7,881 nucleotides of DNA from DASPMP01 sp035248725 (GTDB lineage: Bacteria; Gemmatimonadota; Gemmatimonadetes; Gemmatimonadales; Gemmatimonadaceae), in the NCBI GenBank assembly GCA_035248725.1, contig DATFHG010000062.1, positions 1-7,881 on the forward strand, read 5' to 3'. Below are positions 1 through 6,863 of the stretch, piece after piece. The notes below the pieces were generated by a model. It ran no database searches, was not told where the DNA came from, and worked only from the letters and a program-made list of their open reading frames with translations. Position numbers and translations under genes: made by a program. How positions within the stretch are numbered: position 1 is the stretch's first letter; each line of letters opens with the position of its first letter.

Positions 1-77
1 TGCACGCGGGTGAAGCCGAGCTGCAGTGGCTCATGGGGCCGGACCAGCTGGCGGCGCTGGGGGGCACGCGAGGCTGA
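1..77 (+). CDS. Possible C-terminal end of an unidentified protein, cut by the window edge
   Basis: A plus-strand frame open from the first bases reads HAGEAELQWLMGPDQLAALG, then four more residues and a TGA at 75-77. Nearly all of its codons end in G or C, as in the confident genes of this window, and the composition looks like ordinary soluble protein. It would overlap the convergent membrane-protein gene by 47 bp at their 3' ends, which is long but possible. Only 24 residues are visible, so no family can be named. It may instead be a chance open frame in GC-rich DNA; the sequence to the left would decide. Confidence 0.3.
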   Translation, partial: HAGEAELQWLMGPDQLAALGGTRG

Positions 78-1209
78 GGTCCAACTCGCACGCGAGCGGC
101 GCGGGATCCGTTGCCGCCGCGACGCGATTTTCCGTCGTCACGTGGAATGAGCCGTCCTGCAGGAGCGCGAACGCGCGCACGTTGAGCGGCCGGTAGTACG
201 CGGGATTCGCGTAGAGGCTGAACCCGTCCGACGGCATCGGGCCCGTCTGCACGTAGCGCAGCGCGTAGCGCGTGATCACCCCCCACCCCGTCGCGGTGTG
301 CGGCAGCATCAACGACACCACATTCGAGTCGATCGCGAACGGGAGATTCATGTCCTCGTTCGGCTGGAGTGGTCGCAGCTCCAGATCCGCGCAGACATTC
401 GCCGCCAGCCGCTGGAGCGTCGCACGTCCGGCCGACGCGGGCGCGCGGTTGATGCAGTCGCGCACGGCGCGCAGCGCCTGCGGCACACTGAAGTACTGGT
501 GCGCATCGGCGTCCGCCGTCTCGCGCATGAGCACCAGCCCTCGGCTGTCGCCGGAAAAGATCGGGCCCGCGATGTCGAGCATCGGATCCGGGTAGATGTC
601 GATCCGAAGATCGCTGCCAGCGCGCGCGGGCGTGTAGCGCCACAGCCAGCCGGTGCGTCCGCCACGGAAGTAGCCGTCCCAGTTGCGACAGCCGAGTCCC
701 GCTCGCGACACGGTGATGGAATCAGCGGGGAGCGCGTTCGTCGTGTCGAAGGCCCTGCCGCGCTCGAGGCACTGCCCCATGAGCACCACGCGCCGCGCGC
801 CTTCGGCCCGATCGATGCCCGCGGCGCGCACGGAGTCGCGCCAGTGCCGCTCCGCTTCCGTGGCCCTGCGGGCGGACGCGCGTCGCATGCTCGCGTACTT
901 CCAGCTGTCGTGCGCGTACACGATCGGGTCCGCCCACACCGAAGTGAATCTCCCGCGCGTGACGATGGTGAGAACGATCAGCGCGGCGACGAAGCCGAGC
1001 GTGAACGCGCGGCCCGCTCGCGTGAAGCACAGCAGCACCAGGACAACTGCAACGCCGATGATGAAGGGCGTGAACGCGCCCGGCGCCGGTGAGCTGTACC
1101 CCTCCTGTAGCAGGCCGTACTTCGAGATGTACAGCCACGCGGTGATGAGCACGCACGCGACCGCGCCAAGGATGTTCGCGACGCGACGGATCAGTGACTC
1201 GGATAGCAC
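31..1209 (-). CDS. Hypothetical membrane protein: three N-terminal transmembrane helices and a large extracytoplasmic domain
   Basis: I do not recognise this 392-residue protein. Three hydrophobic segments lie at about residues 10-28, 45-63 and 68-84. About 300 mainly polar residues follow, and an odd number of helices makes it likely that they lie outside the cytoplasm. That part carries six cysteines (147, 174, 252, 273, 374, 381), which could form disulfides, and a tract rich in Trp, Tyr and Gly at about 175-192. An Arg/Ala/Glu-rich stretch at 105-140 looks helical. The C-terminus ends in a Pro/Ala-rich tail. The start is a GTG at 1209; a weak GAGCG lies just upstream. The gene begins 16 bp after the methyltransferase stop, so the two are probably co-transcribed. 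No catalytic motif is visible and I assign no function. The frame is real by its length, membrane pattern and operon position. Confidence 0.82.
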   Translation of the reverse strand: MLSESLIRRVANILGAVACVLITAWLYISKYGLLQEGYSSPAPGAFTPFIIGVAVVLVLLCFTRAGRAFTLGFVAALIVLTIVTRGRFTSVWADPIVYAHDSWKYASMRRASARRATEAERHWRDSVRAAGIDRAEGARRVVLMGQCLERGRAFDTTNALPADSITVSRAGLGCRNWDGYFRGGRTGWLWRYTPARAGSDLRIDIYPDPMLDIAGPIFSGDSRGLVLMRETADADAHQYFSVPQALRAVRDCINRAPASAGRATLQRLAANVCADLELRPLQPNEDMNLPFAIDSNVVSLMLPHTATGWGVITRYALRYVQTGPMPSDGFSLYANPAYYRPLNVRAFALLQDGSFHVTTENRVAAATDPAPLACELDLSLACPPAPPAGPAP

Positions 1210-1225
1210 GCTGCGCTCGGGATGA

Positions 1226-2056
1226 CTAGGGGCGGCGGGCGGTTCCCTTGAAGAACGTATAGCAGAAGACGCCGTCCGGTTCGGCCGCGCGTTCGAGATC
1301 CCGAATGCCGGCGTCGAAGGTGGCGGCGTCGATGATGCCCGCCGCGATGGCGTCGTCCCGCACGGCCTGCACCATCCACGTGAACGTCTTGCGCGTGAAG
1401 CTGTCCACCAGCGCGGGGCGAGTGGCGTCGACGTATACCATGCGCGGCGACACGCGCGCGTCGGCGAGACCGGCGCTCACCAGCAGCGGATAGAGCTGTC
1501 GCCCGATGTTGGCGTTGCCGCCCACGCGGCGCTGCAGCTCCACCTGGCACGCGATCGCGCGGCGCGCGGCGTCGCTGTCCGGATGGAAGTACGTGGACCC
1601 GTGGTCGCCCTCGAAGACGGTCACGGTCCCTCCGGGCTTGAGCTGCACGCTCACGGTGCGCAGCGCACGCACCGGATCGGGGAGGTGCTCCAGCACGAAG
1701 CACACGAAGGCGTGGTCGAACGCACCGGGATCGAAGGGGAGATCGAAGAGGTCGGCCAGCAGGAACTCGGCGTTCGTGATTCCCGCCTCGCTGGCGCGGG
1801 CGATGGCGCGCGCGAGCGACTTCGCGTTGCGATCGACGGACACGAAATGCGCGCCGGGGCTGTTGCGCGCGAGGCTGATGGTCTGTGCGCCGGTGCCGCA
1901 GCCCACCTCGAGCACCCGGCTCCCCGCCGGATACCGCGTGTCGGCGTGGAGCAGCTCTTCGACGGAGCTGGCCTGCGCGAGCAGCCGCTCGCTCTCGCGC
2001 TCTCCGTACCCGTGGATGTAGGCGGGTGCTTCGCCGGGTGCTTCGCGTGAATCCAT
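1226..2056 (-). CDS. Class I SAM-dependent methyltransferase
   Basis: This 276-residue cytoplasmic protein should transfer a methyl group from S-adenosylmethionine to an unknown acceptor. The Rossmann-type motifs are clear: motif I VLEVGCGTG at 48-56, the acidic residue ending strand 2 (Asp75 in FVSVDRN), the acidic loop ADLFDLPFD at 101-109, a motif II/post-II stretch FDHAFVCFVLEHLPDP at 113-128, and LKPGGTVTVFEGDHG at 139-153. The C-terminal third (about 155-270) is a less conserved, mostly helical region that probably forms the substrate lid. The overall pattern resembles UbiE/methyltransferase-11 type small-molecule enzymes, but the substrate cannot be read from sequence. The ATG at 2056 is a sensible start; the ribosome site is weak (GAGCG about 10 nt upstream). 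It lies 61 bp downstream of the AraC-type regulator and 16 bp upstream of the membrane-protein gene, so all three may form one unit. Confidence 0.93.
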   Translation of the reverse strand: MDSREAPGEAPAYIHGYGERESERLLAQASSVEELLHADTRYPAGSRVLEVGCGTGAQTISLARNSPGAHFVSVDRNAKSLARAIARASEAGITNAEFLLADLFDLPFDPGAFDHAFVCFVLEHLPDPVRALRTVSVQLKPGGTVTVFEGDHGSTYFHPDSDAARRAIACQVELQRRVGGNANIGRQLYPLLVSAGLADARVSPRMVYVDATRPALVDSFTRKTFTWMVQAVRDDAIAAGIIDAATFDAGIRDLERAAEPDGVFCYTFFKGTARRP

Positions 2057-2117
2057 CGGGCAACGCTCGCAATCGGGTGCGGCGCGGTCTTGAACGCTAT
2101 TGCGGCGCTAGTGCACG

Positions 2118-2924
2118 CTACTGCAGCCACGCCTTGCGCCACGCGCCCGGCGTGAAGCCGAACTGGCGGACGAACGCGCGCGTCATGTGGCTCTGATCGC
2201 TGAACCCCGCGGCGGCCGCCGCCGTCGCGAGCGTGGATCCGCGCCGGATCATCACGCGCGCGCGCTCCGCGCGGCGTCGCACGAGCCACGCATGCGGCGG
2301 CAGACCGTACACCTTCTCGAAGCGCCGCAGCACCCGATACCGGCTGACGCCGGCCAGCGTCGCCAGCTCGGCGAGGCTCGGCGCCGCGCGCGAGTCGTCG
2401 GCAAGCCGGTCGCGCACACGCTTCACGTCCCCCGCCGGAGACGCGGTCGCGAACGGCGCGGAGCCGTGGCGACCCATCAGCCGCATGCAGCTGGCGACGA
2501 GCGACTCCTCGAACGCGAGCGACGTCATCGCGTCGCGCTGCGCGTTCCAGCGCTCGAGGCGGGCGAACAGCGCGCGCAGCGTGGCGAGCAACTCCTTGTC
2601 CGCGATGACCGGGCTGGCGATCTCGTGGTTCTCATGGCCGGTGAGGGCGGTCATTGTCGGCACATCCATATATAGGATGCGCCAGCGCCGGGCCTCCGCG
2701 CCGAGCGGGCTGCCGTCGTGCAGCTCGCCCGGGTTGGTGCAGATGACGTCACCGGGGTAGCCGCGCACGTAGCCACGCCCGCTGGCCCACCCCTGCGCGC
2801 CGTGCTCGAGAAATCCGAAGCCGTACGTGTCGTGCCAGTGGCGGTCGAAGCAGTGCGCGCTGTCGATGTGCGTGCTGTACGCGCCGCCGACGGGCGAGGC
2901 GAGGACGCGGGCGACGTGGCGCAT
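2118..2924 (-). CDS. AraC-family transcriptional regulator with N-terminal cupin sensor domain
   Basis: This is a 268-residue DNA-binding regulator. The N-terminal half is an AraC-type cupin ligand pocket: HWHDTYGFGFLEHG at 29-42 and YPGDVICTNPGELHDG at 56-71 are its typical strand and loop signatures. A helical linker follows at about 108-155. The C-terminal half has two helix-turn-helix units. The first is around LAELATLAGVSRYRVLRRFE (184-203). The second is TLATAAAAAGFSDQSHMTRAF (231-251), followed by the family-typical FGFTPGAWR (255-263). The effector is unknown. I chose the ATG at 2924; an in-frame TTG three codons upstream (2933) is possible, but neither has a good ribosome site. It is divergent from padR across 75 bp. 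The methyltransferase 61 bp downstream on the same strand is the obvious candidate target, as AraC regulators often control adjacent genes. Confidence 0.92.
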   Translation of the reverse strand: MRHVARVLASPVGGAYSTHIDSAHCFDRHWHDTYGFGFLEHGAQGWASGRGYVRGYPGDVICTNPGELHDGSPLGAEARRWRILYMDVPTMTALTGHENHEIASPVIADKELLATLRALFARLERWNAQRDAMTSLAFEESLVASCMRLMGRHGSAPFATASPAGDVKRVRDRLADDSRAAPSLAELATLAGVSRYRVLRRFEKVYGLPPHAWLVRRRAERARVMIRRGSTLATAAAAAGFSDQSHMTRAFVRQFGFTPGAWRKAWLQ

Positions 2925-2961
2925 GCACGCCAAGTTACAGCGCCCTTCACTTTCCGCACAT

Positions 2962-2997
2962 GTAGCCTATCTTGGTATCAATACCAAGGCAGGCTAC
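2962..2997. promoter_or_regulatory. Nested palindrome, probable PadR operator in the divergent araC-type/padR promoter region
   Basis: Two inverted repeats share one centre (between 2979 and 2980). The inner one is CTTGGTATCAATACCAAG (2971-2988): perfect 8-bp arms around CA. The outer one is GTAGCCT (2962-2968) matched by AGGCTAC (2991-2997), with two unmatched bases between inner and outer arms on each side. The site ends 2 bp before the padR ATG and contains its only ribosome-site candidate (AAGG, 2986-2989), so a bound repressor would block padR transcription. A weak promoter, TTCACT (2946-2951) with 16 bp to TATCTT (2968-2973), would place the transcript start inside the palindrome. PadR dimers bind such sites and usually repress themselves. 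The araC-type gene starts 37 bp away on the other side, so it could also be affected. Confidence 0.65.
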
Positions 2998-2999
2998 CT

Positions 3000-3335
3000 A
3001 TGCCGAAGAACGACCTGATTCCGGGCACGCTCGACATGCTCGTGCTCAAGACGCTGACGCTGGGCGCGCTGCACGGCTACGCCATCGCGCAGCACATCGA
3101 GCGCACGTCCGGTGACACGCTGCGCATCGAGCAGGGCTCCCTCTATCCGGCGCTCGAGCGGCTGCTCAAGGCGGGGCTGGTGACGTCGAAGTGGGGCCAG
3201 TCGCCGACGGGTCGGAAGGCGCGGTACTACACCATCACGGCATCGGGGCGGAGGAAGCTGGGCCAGGAGATCGAGGATTTCGATGCGATCGCGCTGGGCA
3301 TCTCGCGCGTGCTGGGCCGAGCGGAGGGCAAGTAG
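3000..3335 (+). CDS. PadR-family transcriptional regulator
   Basis: This 111-residue protein is a compact PadR repressor consisting almost only of the winged-helix domain. The family pattern is clear: LIPGTLDMLVLKTL (6-19), LHGYAIAQHIE (24-34), the recognition region IEQGSLYPALERLLKAGLVTS (43-63), and the wing GRKARYYTITASGRRKL (71-87), followed by a short dimerisation helix. The frame stays open upstream to 2718, but the ATG at 3000 fits the family's usual N-terminus and lies right after the palindrome, so longer versions are unlikely. Short PadR proteins of this kind are typically encoded directly before ADOP-type permeases, as here: the permease ATG follows the padR TAG with no gap. It probably represses this two-gene operon by binding the palindrome at its own promoter. 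The ligand is unknown. Confidence 0.95.
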   Translation: MPKNDLIPGTLDMLVLKTLTLGALHGYAIAQHIERTSGDTLRIEQGSLYPALERLLKAGLVTSKWGQSPTGRKARYYTITASGRRKLGQEIEDFDAIALGISRVLGRAEGK

Positions 3336-6002
3336 ATGTCGTGGCTGGACGGGCTGCGGTATCGCGCGCGGACGCTGCTGCATCCACTCGACCACGCGCG
3401 CGAGAGCGAGGAGGAAGCCGCGTGGCACGTGGAGCTGGACACGTTGCAGCAGCGCGATGCCAGCACCGCGCGGCGGCGGTTCGGCAATCGCACATACCAT
3501 GTGGAAGAACGCCGTCGCGCGGCGGGGCTGGCGATGTTCGACACGATCGCCCAGGACACGCGGTATGCCTGGCGCTCGCTGCGCCGCTCGCCGGTGTTCA
3601 CCGTCGCCGTGATCGTGACGCTGGCGCTCGGGATCGGCATCAACGCGGCGACGTTCTCGATGCTCGACGCGCTTTTCCTGCGCACCCCGAGCGGCGTGAA
3701 CGGGGCGCACGAACTGCGACGCGTCTGGATCGAATATCCGGGACCGGCGGGCACGTTTCAATCGCAGGTGATGAGTTACCACTGGTACCGCGGAATCGCG
3801 GCCGCGGTCGGCGACACGACGCGCGCGGCGCTGTACTTCGCGGAGGACGAAATGCACCTCGGACGCGGTCGTTCAGGTCCGTTGGTGCACGTCGTCTACG
3901 CGACGGCGAATCTGTTTCCTGTGGTCGGCGTCCGTGCGGCGCTGGGTCGCCTGTACTCGCCCGGTGAGGATGTCCTCGGCAGCCCGGTGAATGTCGCCGT
4001 CGTGAGCGATCACTTCTGGCGCACACATCTCGGGGCCAAGCCGTCTGCGCTGGGCGACACCGTTCGCATCCAGACGCGAACGTACACCGTCATCGGTGTG
4101 CTCCCGCGCGAGTTCGCGGGCCTCAGCACGCAAGCCGCGGATGTTTTCATTCCCTTTGCCGCTACGCCGCCCCCGCCCTGGGTTCGCAATCCGCGGTGGT
4201 GGGACGCTGAGTACATGTATGGCTATCGCGCCGTCGTGCGGATGCCGGACTCGCTCGACGACTCGCAGCTCGCCACGCGCGCGACGGAGTCCATCCGGCG
4301 TTTGTCACGCGCGCGGAAGGACCCGCCACCCGGTGCGGATACGCTTGCCCGCGTGACGCTCGGCTCGATCATCGAAGCGCGCGGACCGGCGGCTCCCGAG
4401 CAGGACCAGATCATCGTCACTCGGCTCGGCGGCGTCGCGATCATCGTGTTGATCATTGCGTGCGCGAACGTGCTCAATCTCCTACTGGCACGCATGGTAC
4501 GGCGGCGGCGTGAGGTAGCGGTGCGTCTGGCGCTGGGAATCTCCAGAGTCCGGCTCGTGCGCCTCCTCGGTGTGGAGACGCTGCTCCTGGCGCTCGTTGC
4601 GAGTGGCGTGGCGCTGCTCATCGGATGGTGGAGCGGCACGATACTGCGTCGCCTGCTGTTGCCACAGGTGGAGTGGTACGACTCCGTGCTTACCTCCCGC
4701 CTCGCGTTGTTCGCAGTCGCTGTCGGCGTTCTCTGCGGGATCATCGCGGGCATCGTCGCGGCGCTGCAGGCATCCCATCCTGCGCTCACACCAGCGCTCA
4801 AGGATGGAGCGCGCGAAACCAGCGGGCGAAGCAGCGTTCGCCTGCGTGGGGCGCTCCTCGTGGTCCAGGCGGCACTGTCCATCGTCCTCCTCGCGGGCGC
4901 GCTGCTGTTCACGCGCAGCCTGCGCAATGTCACGCGACTGGACATCGGCTTCGATCGCGACCGGCTCGTGTTCGGGAGCATGGAGTTCGATGACGAAGGT
5001 GCGCCGCCGGACGCGGTGCAGGCCGCGGGGCTGGAACGCGTCGCGGCGCAGATCCGCGGTCGCGCGGAAGTCGAATCCATCTCGCTCGCCGGCATCACCC
5101 CGATGCGCGGCTTCAGCTTCAGCACGTTGCTCACGAGCACGGACTCCGTTCGCGGCGGCAGCTCGTATCCGTCGTACAACGCGGTGACTCCGAATTTCTT
5201 CGAGACCGCCGGGCTGCGGTTGCTGCGCGGCCGGACGTTCGAGGAGCACGAGCCGGAGATCGTGGTGAACGAGGCAGCGGCGGCGTCGCTGTGGAAGGGT
5301 CGCGATGCGATCGGCGAATGCCTGTACATCGGGTCGCGCGCGGGCGGCTGCTATCGCGTCACGGGCGTGGTGGAAAACGCCAGGCGCGACCAGGTGATCG
5401 AGCCAGAGGCGGCGCCGATGTTTTATATGTCGATGACGGTGCCCGACACCGCGCGGCGCTGGAAGCCGCAGGTGATCGTAGTCCGCGCGCGGGCAGGTGC
5501 GCAAGCTTCGGTCGCGAGCGTACTACGCCGATCGCTCGCGCGGGAATTTCCGCAGGGATATCCGAGCGTGAAGTCCATGGCTGAACAGCTCGACACGCAG
5601 TATCGGCCGTGGCGCCTCGGTGCGCAGCTCTTCGGCGCAGTCAGCGTCCTCGCACTCGTCGTGGCACTGGTCGGCATCTACAGCACCGTGTCGTACGGCG
5701 TGAGTCAGCGGACGCAGGAGTTCGGCGTGCGTGTGGCGCTGGGCGCGCAGATCCGCGACGTGCTCGCACAGGTGCTCGGCGAAGGGCTCCGCGTCGTCAC
5801 CATCGGCGTAATCGTGGGTGTGCTGCTCACGCTGGCGGCGGGGCGCCTGGTCGCGGCACTGCTGTATGGCGTTGCGCCGTCGGATCCGGTGACGCTGACC
5901 GTGGTCGGCCTCGCGCTGCTGGCGACGGCGGCACTCGCTGCACTGGTGCCCGCGTGGAGAGCGGCGACCGTCGATCCGGTCACCGCTCTGCGCGCGGACT
6001 AG
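3336..6002 (+). CDS. ADOP-type duplicated ABC transporter permease (MacB/FtsX superfamily)
   Basis: This 888-residue inner-membrane protein is a tandem duplication of a MacB-like permease. Residues 1-66 are the soluble ADOP prefix (acidic/basic helix, then RRRFGN at 47-52). Half one has a helix at 87-108, a large periplasmic domain (about 120-360) and helices at about 364-386, 410-432 and 455-478. Half two repeats this with a helix at 503-525, a periplasmic domain (about 535-755) and helices at about 763-785, 815-840 and 850-872. The FtsX signatures are duplicated: RRREVAVRLALG (390-401) against QRTQEFGVRVALG (791-803), and HPALTPALKDGARE (481-494) against ATVDPVTALRAD (877-888). It has no ATP-binding domain, and none is encoded nearby, hence 'orphan' permease; a distant ATPase must be used if it works like MacB. 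The substrate is unknown. A strong GGAGGG (3323-3328) inside padR's end sits 7 nt before the ATG, so the pair is a translationally close operon. Confidence 0.95.
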   Translation: MSWLDGLRYRARTLLHPLDHARESEEEAAWHVELDTLQQRDASTARRRFGNRTYHVEERRRAAGLAMFDTIAQDTRYAWRSLRRSPVFTVAVIVTLALGIGINAATFSMLDALFLRTPSGVNGAHELRRVWIEYPGPAGTFQSQVMSYHWYRGIAAAVGDTTRAALYFAEDEMHLGRGRSGPLVHVVYATANLFPVVGVRAALGRLYSPGEDVLGSPVNVAVVSDHFWRTHLGAKPSALGDTVRIQTRTYTVIGVLPREFAGLSTQAADVFIPFAATPPPPWVRNPRWWDAEYMYGYRAVVRMPDSLDDSQLATRATESIRRLSRARKDPPPGADTLARVTLGSIIEARGPAAPEQDQIIVTRLGGVAIIVLIIACANVLNLLLARMVRRRREVAVRLALGISRVRLVRLLGVETLLLALVASGVALLIGWWSGTILRRLLLPQVEWYDSVLTSRLALFAVAVGVLCGIIAGIVAALQASHPALTPALKDGARETSGRSSVRLRGALLVVQAALSIVLLAGALLFTRSLRNVTRLDIGFDRDRLVFGSMEFDDEGAPPDAVQAAGLERVAAQIRGRAEVESISLAGITPMRGFSFSTLLTSTDSVRGGSSYPSYNAVTPNFFETAGLRLLRGRTFEEHEPEIVVNEAAAASLWKGRDAIGECLYIGSRAGGCYRVTGVVENARRDQVIEPEAAPMFYMSMTVPDTARRWKPQVIVVRARAGAQASVASVLRRSLAREFPQGYPSVKSMAEQLDTQYRPWRLGAQLFGAVSVLALVVALVGIYSTVSYGVSQRTQEFGVRVALGAQIRDVLAQVLGEGLRVVTIGVIVGVLLTLAAGRLVAALLYGVAPSDPVTLTVVGLALLATAALAALVPAWRAATVDPVTALRAD

Positions 6003-6481
6003 AGCGACGCAAGCACGCGGTCGAGCGCCTCGTAGCTCTGGTTCATCCCGGTCTCCATGCCGGACGCCATCATGCCGTCGCGCTCGTCCTTCGTGAAGAA
6101 GATCGTGTGGACGCGCAGCTGCGTCTTCCCGCCCGCGATCTCCTCGAGGGTCATGGTCTCGAAGCAGGCGTGACCCGGCAGGCCATCCCACTCGAACGTC
6201 TGCTGCACCTTTTTGGGCGGGTCGATTTCCGCGAAGCGGCCCTCGAAGCCGTGGTCGCCGTGGTCGGAGTGCTCGACGAAGCGCCAATGGCCGCCGCGCT
6301 TGAAGTCCCAGGTGACGACGTCGAGCGGATTGCCACGCCCCCACCACTGCGCGACGAGCTTGGGATCGGTCATCGCGCGCCAGACCTTGTCGCGCGGGGC
6401 GTCGAAGGTGCGCTCGATGCTGATTTCGCGATCGCCCACCTTGGCGACGTTCGCTTTGCGTGCTGCGGCGGCTGGTGTCAT
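5999..6481 (-). CDS. SRPBCC / AHSA1-like START-fold protein
   Basis: This 160-residue cytoplasmic protein has a helix-grip fold with a hydrophobic ligand pocket, related to the C-terminal domain of the Hsp90 co-factor Aha1. The typical elements are visible: IERTFDAPRDKVWRAMTDPKLVAQWWG (22-48), GGHWRFVEHSDHGDHGFEGRFAEIDPPKKV (63-92), the Trp-containing strand QQTFEWDG (93-100), TMTLEEIAGGKTQLRV (109-124), and the long C-terminal helix with GMETGMNQSYEALDRVL (141-157). Proteins of this type are often paired with an ArsR regulator, as here, but their ligand or activity is rarely known. Its ATG overlaps the arsR stop in ATGA, and a strong AAAGGAGAG lies upstream within the end of arsR. Its TAG overlaps the convergent permease TAG by two bases in a single CTAG, leaving no room for a terminator between the two genes. 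Confidence 0.94.
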   Translation of the reverse strand: MTPAAAARKANVAKVGDREISIERTFDAPRDKVWRAMTDPKLVAQWWGRGNPLDVVTWDFKRGGHWRFVEHSDHGDHGFEGRFAEIDPPKKVQQTFEWDGLPGHACFETMTLEEIAGGKTQLRVHTIFFTKDERDGMMASGMETGMNQSYEALDRVLASL

Positions 6482-6810
6482 GTGTCGTTCTCTCCTTTCG
6501 TGCGCTCGAGGAACTCCTCGAGGCTGTTGAGGCGCTGCTCGAGCATGCGCGTGTACTGCTCGATCCATCTGGTCTCGCGGTCGAGCGTGCGTGGCCCCAG
6601 GGCGCAGGTGCGCACGCGTCCGATCTTCTTCGAGCGGATGAAGCCGGCGTCCTCGAGCACGGCGACGTGTTTCTTGATGCCGGTGAGCGTCATGTCGAAC
6701 TGCTCGGCGAGGTCCGTGATCGACGCCGGGCTCTTTCCCAGGCGCTCGAGGATCCCGCGCCGAGTGGCGTCGGCCATGGCGGCAAAGCCGGCATCTAGAT
6801 ACTGAACCAT
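6478..6810 (-). CDS. ArsR-family winged-helix repressor, partner of the SRPBCC gene
   Basis: This 110-residue protein is a single winged-helix domain plus a C-terminal dimerisation helix. Visible elements are FAAMADATRRGILERLGKSP (9-28), the recognition helix-turn-helix ITDLAEQFDMTLTGIKKHVAVLEDAGFI (31-58), the wing RSKKIGRVRTCALGP (59-73), and a long charged helix (76-105). The metal-site motif of the classical arsenic and cadmium sensors (ELCVCDL-like) is absent and there is only one cysteine (69). It is therefore probably not a metal sensor, but of the common ArsR type that controls a neighbouring SRPBCC gene. The ATG at 6810 lies inside a perfect inverted repeat and has no ribosome site upstream. 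The -10 box is 7 nt away, so translation is probably leaderless. The 4-bp ATGA overlap with the next gene indicates one operon under autoregulation. Confidence 0.95.
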   Translation of the reverse strand: MVQYLDAGFAAMADATRRGILERLGKSPASITDLAEQFDMTLTGIKKHVAVLEDAGFIRSKKIGRVRTCALGPRTLDRETRWIEQYTRMLEQRLNSLEEFLERTKGENDT

Positions 6811-6822
6811 GTGGTTCAGTAT
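6799..6822. promoter_or_regulatory. Inverted repeat over the arsR start codon, probable ArsR operator
   Basis: ATACTGAACC (6799-6808) and GGTTCAGTAT (6813-6822) form a perfect 10-bp inverted repeat around the 4-nt centre ATGT. On the minus strand it covers most of the -10 box, the expected transcript start and the first codons of arsR. A dimeric winged-helix repressor bound here would directly block polymerase, so autorepression of arsR and its SRPBCC partner is the simplest reading. That ArsR proteins bind such symmetric sites is established; that this one binds here is inference. Confidence 0.7.
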
Positions 6823-6846
6823 AGGGCGTCTCGCCGCCGCACGCAA
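6818..6846 (-). promoter_or_regulatory. Sigma-70-like promoter of the arsR-SRPBCC operon, probably leaderless
   Basis: On the minus strand, TTGCGT (6846-6841) is followed after 17 bp by TATACT (6823-6818). The -10 box matches the consensus at five of six bases; the -35 keeps only the TTG. Seven bases separate the -10 box from the A of the arsR ATG at 6810, which puts the expected transcript start at or one base before that A. No ribosome site is present in that space. The -10 overlaps the inverted repeat at 6799-6822. Confidence 0.6.
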
Positions 6847-6863
6847 GGCTGGGATTTGCTCGG

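Noticed and set aside
2718..2999. An upstream in-frame extension of PadR to a 205-residue protein
   Set aside because: It would overlap the AraC-type gene in antisense and cross the operator. PadR proteins of this kind begin close to the ATG at 3000.
4482..5504. Long minus-strand open frames opposite the permease (340 and 368 residues, 4482-5504 and 4223-5329)
   Set aside because: They are antisense to a gene with clear domain structure. Their translations are rich in Arg, Ala, Ser and His with no motif, as expected when GC-rich coding DNA is read on the other strand.
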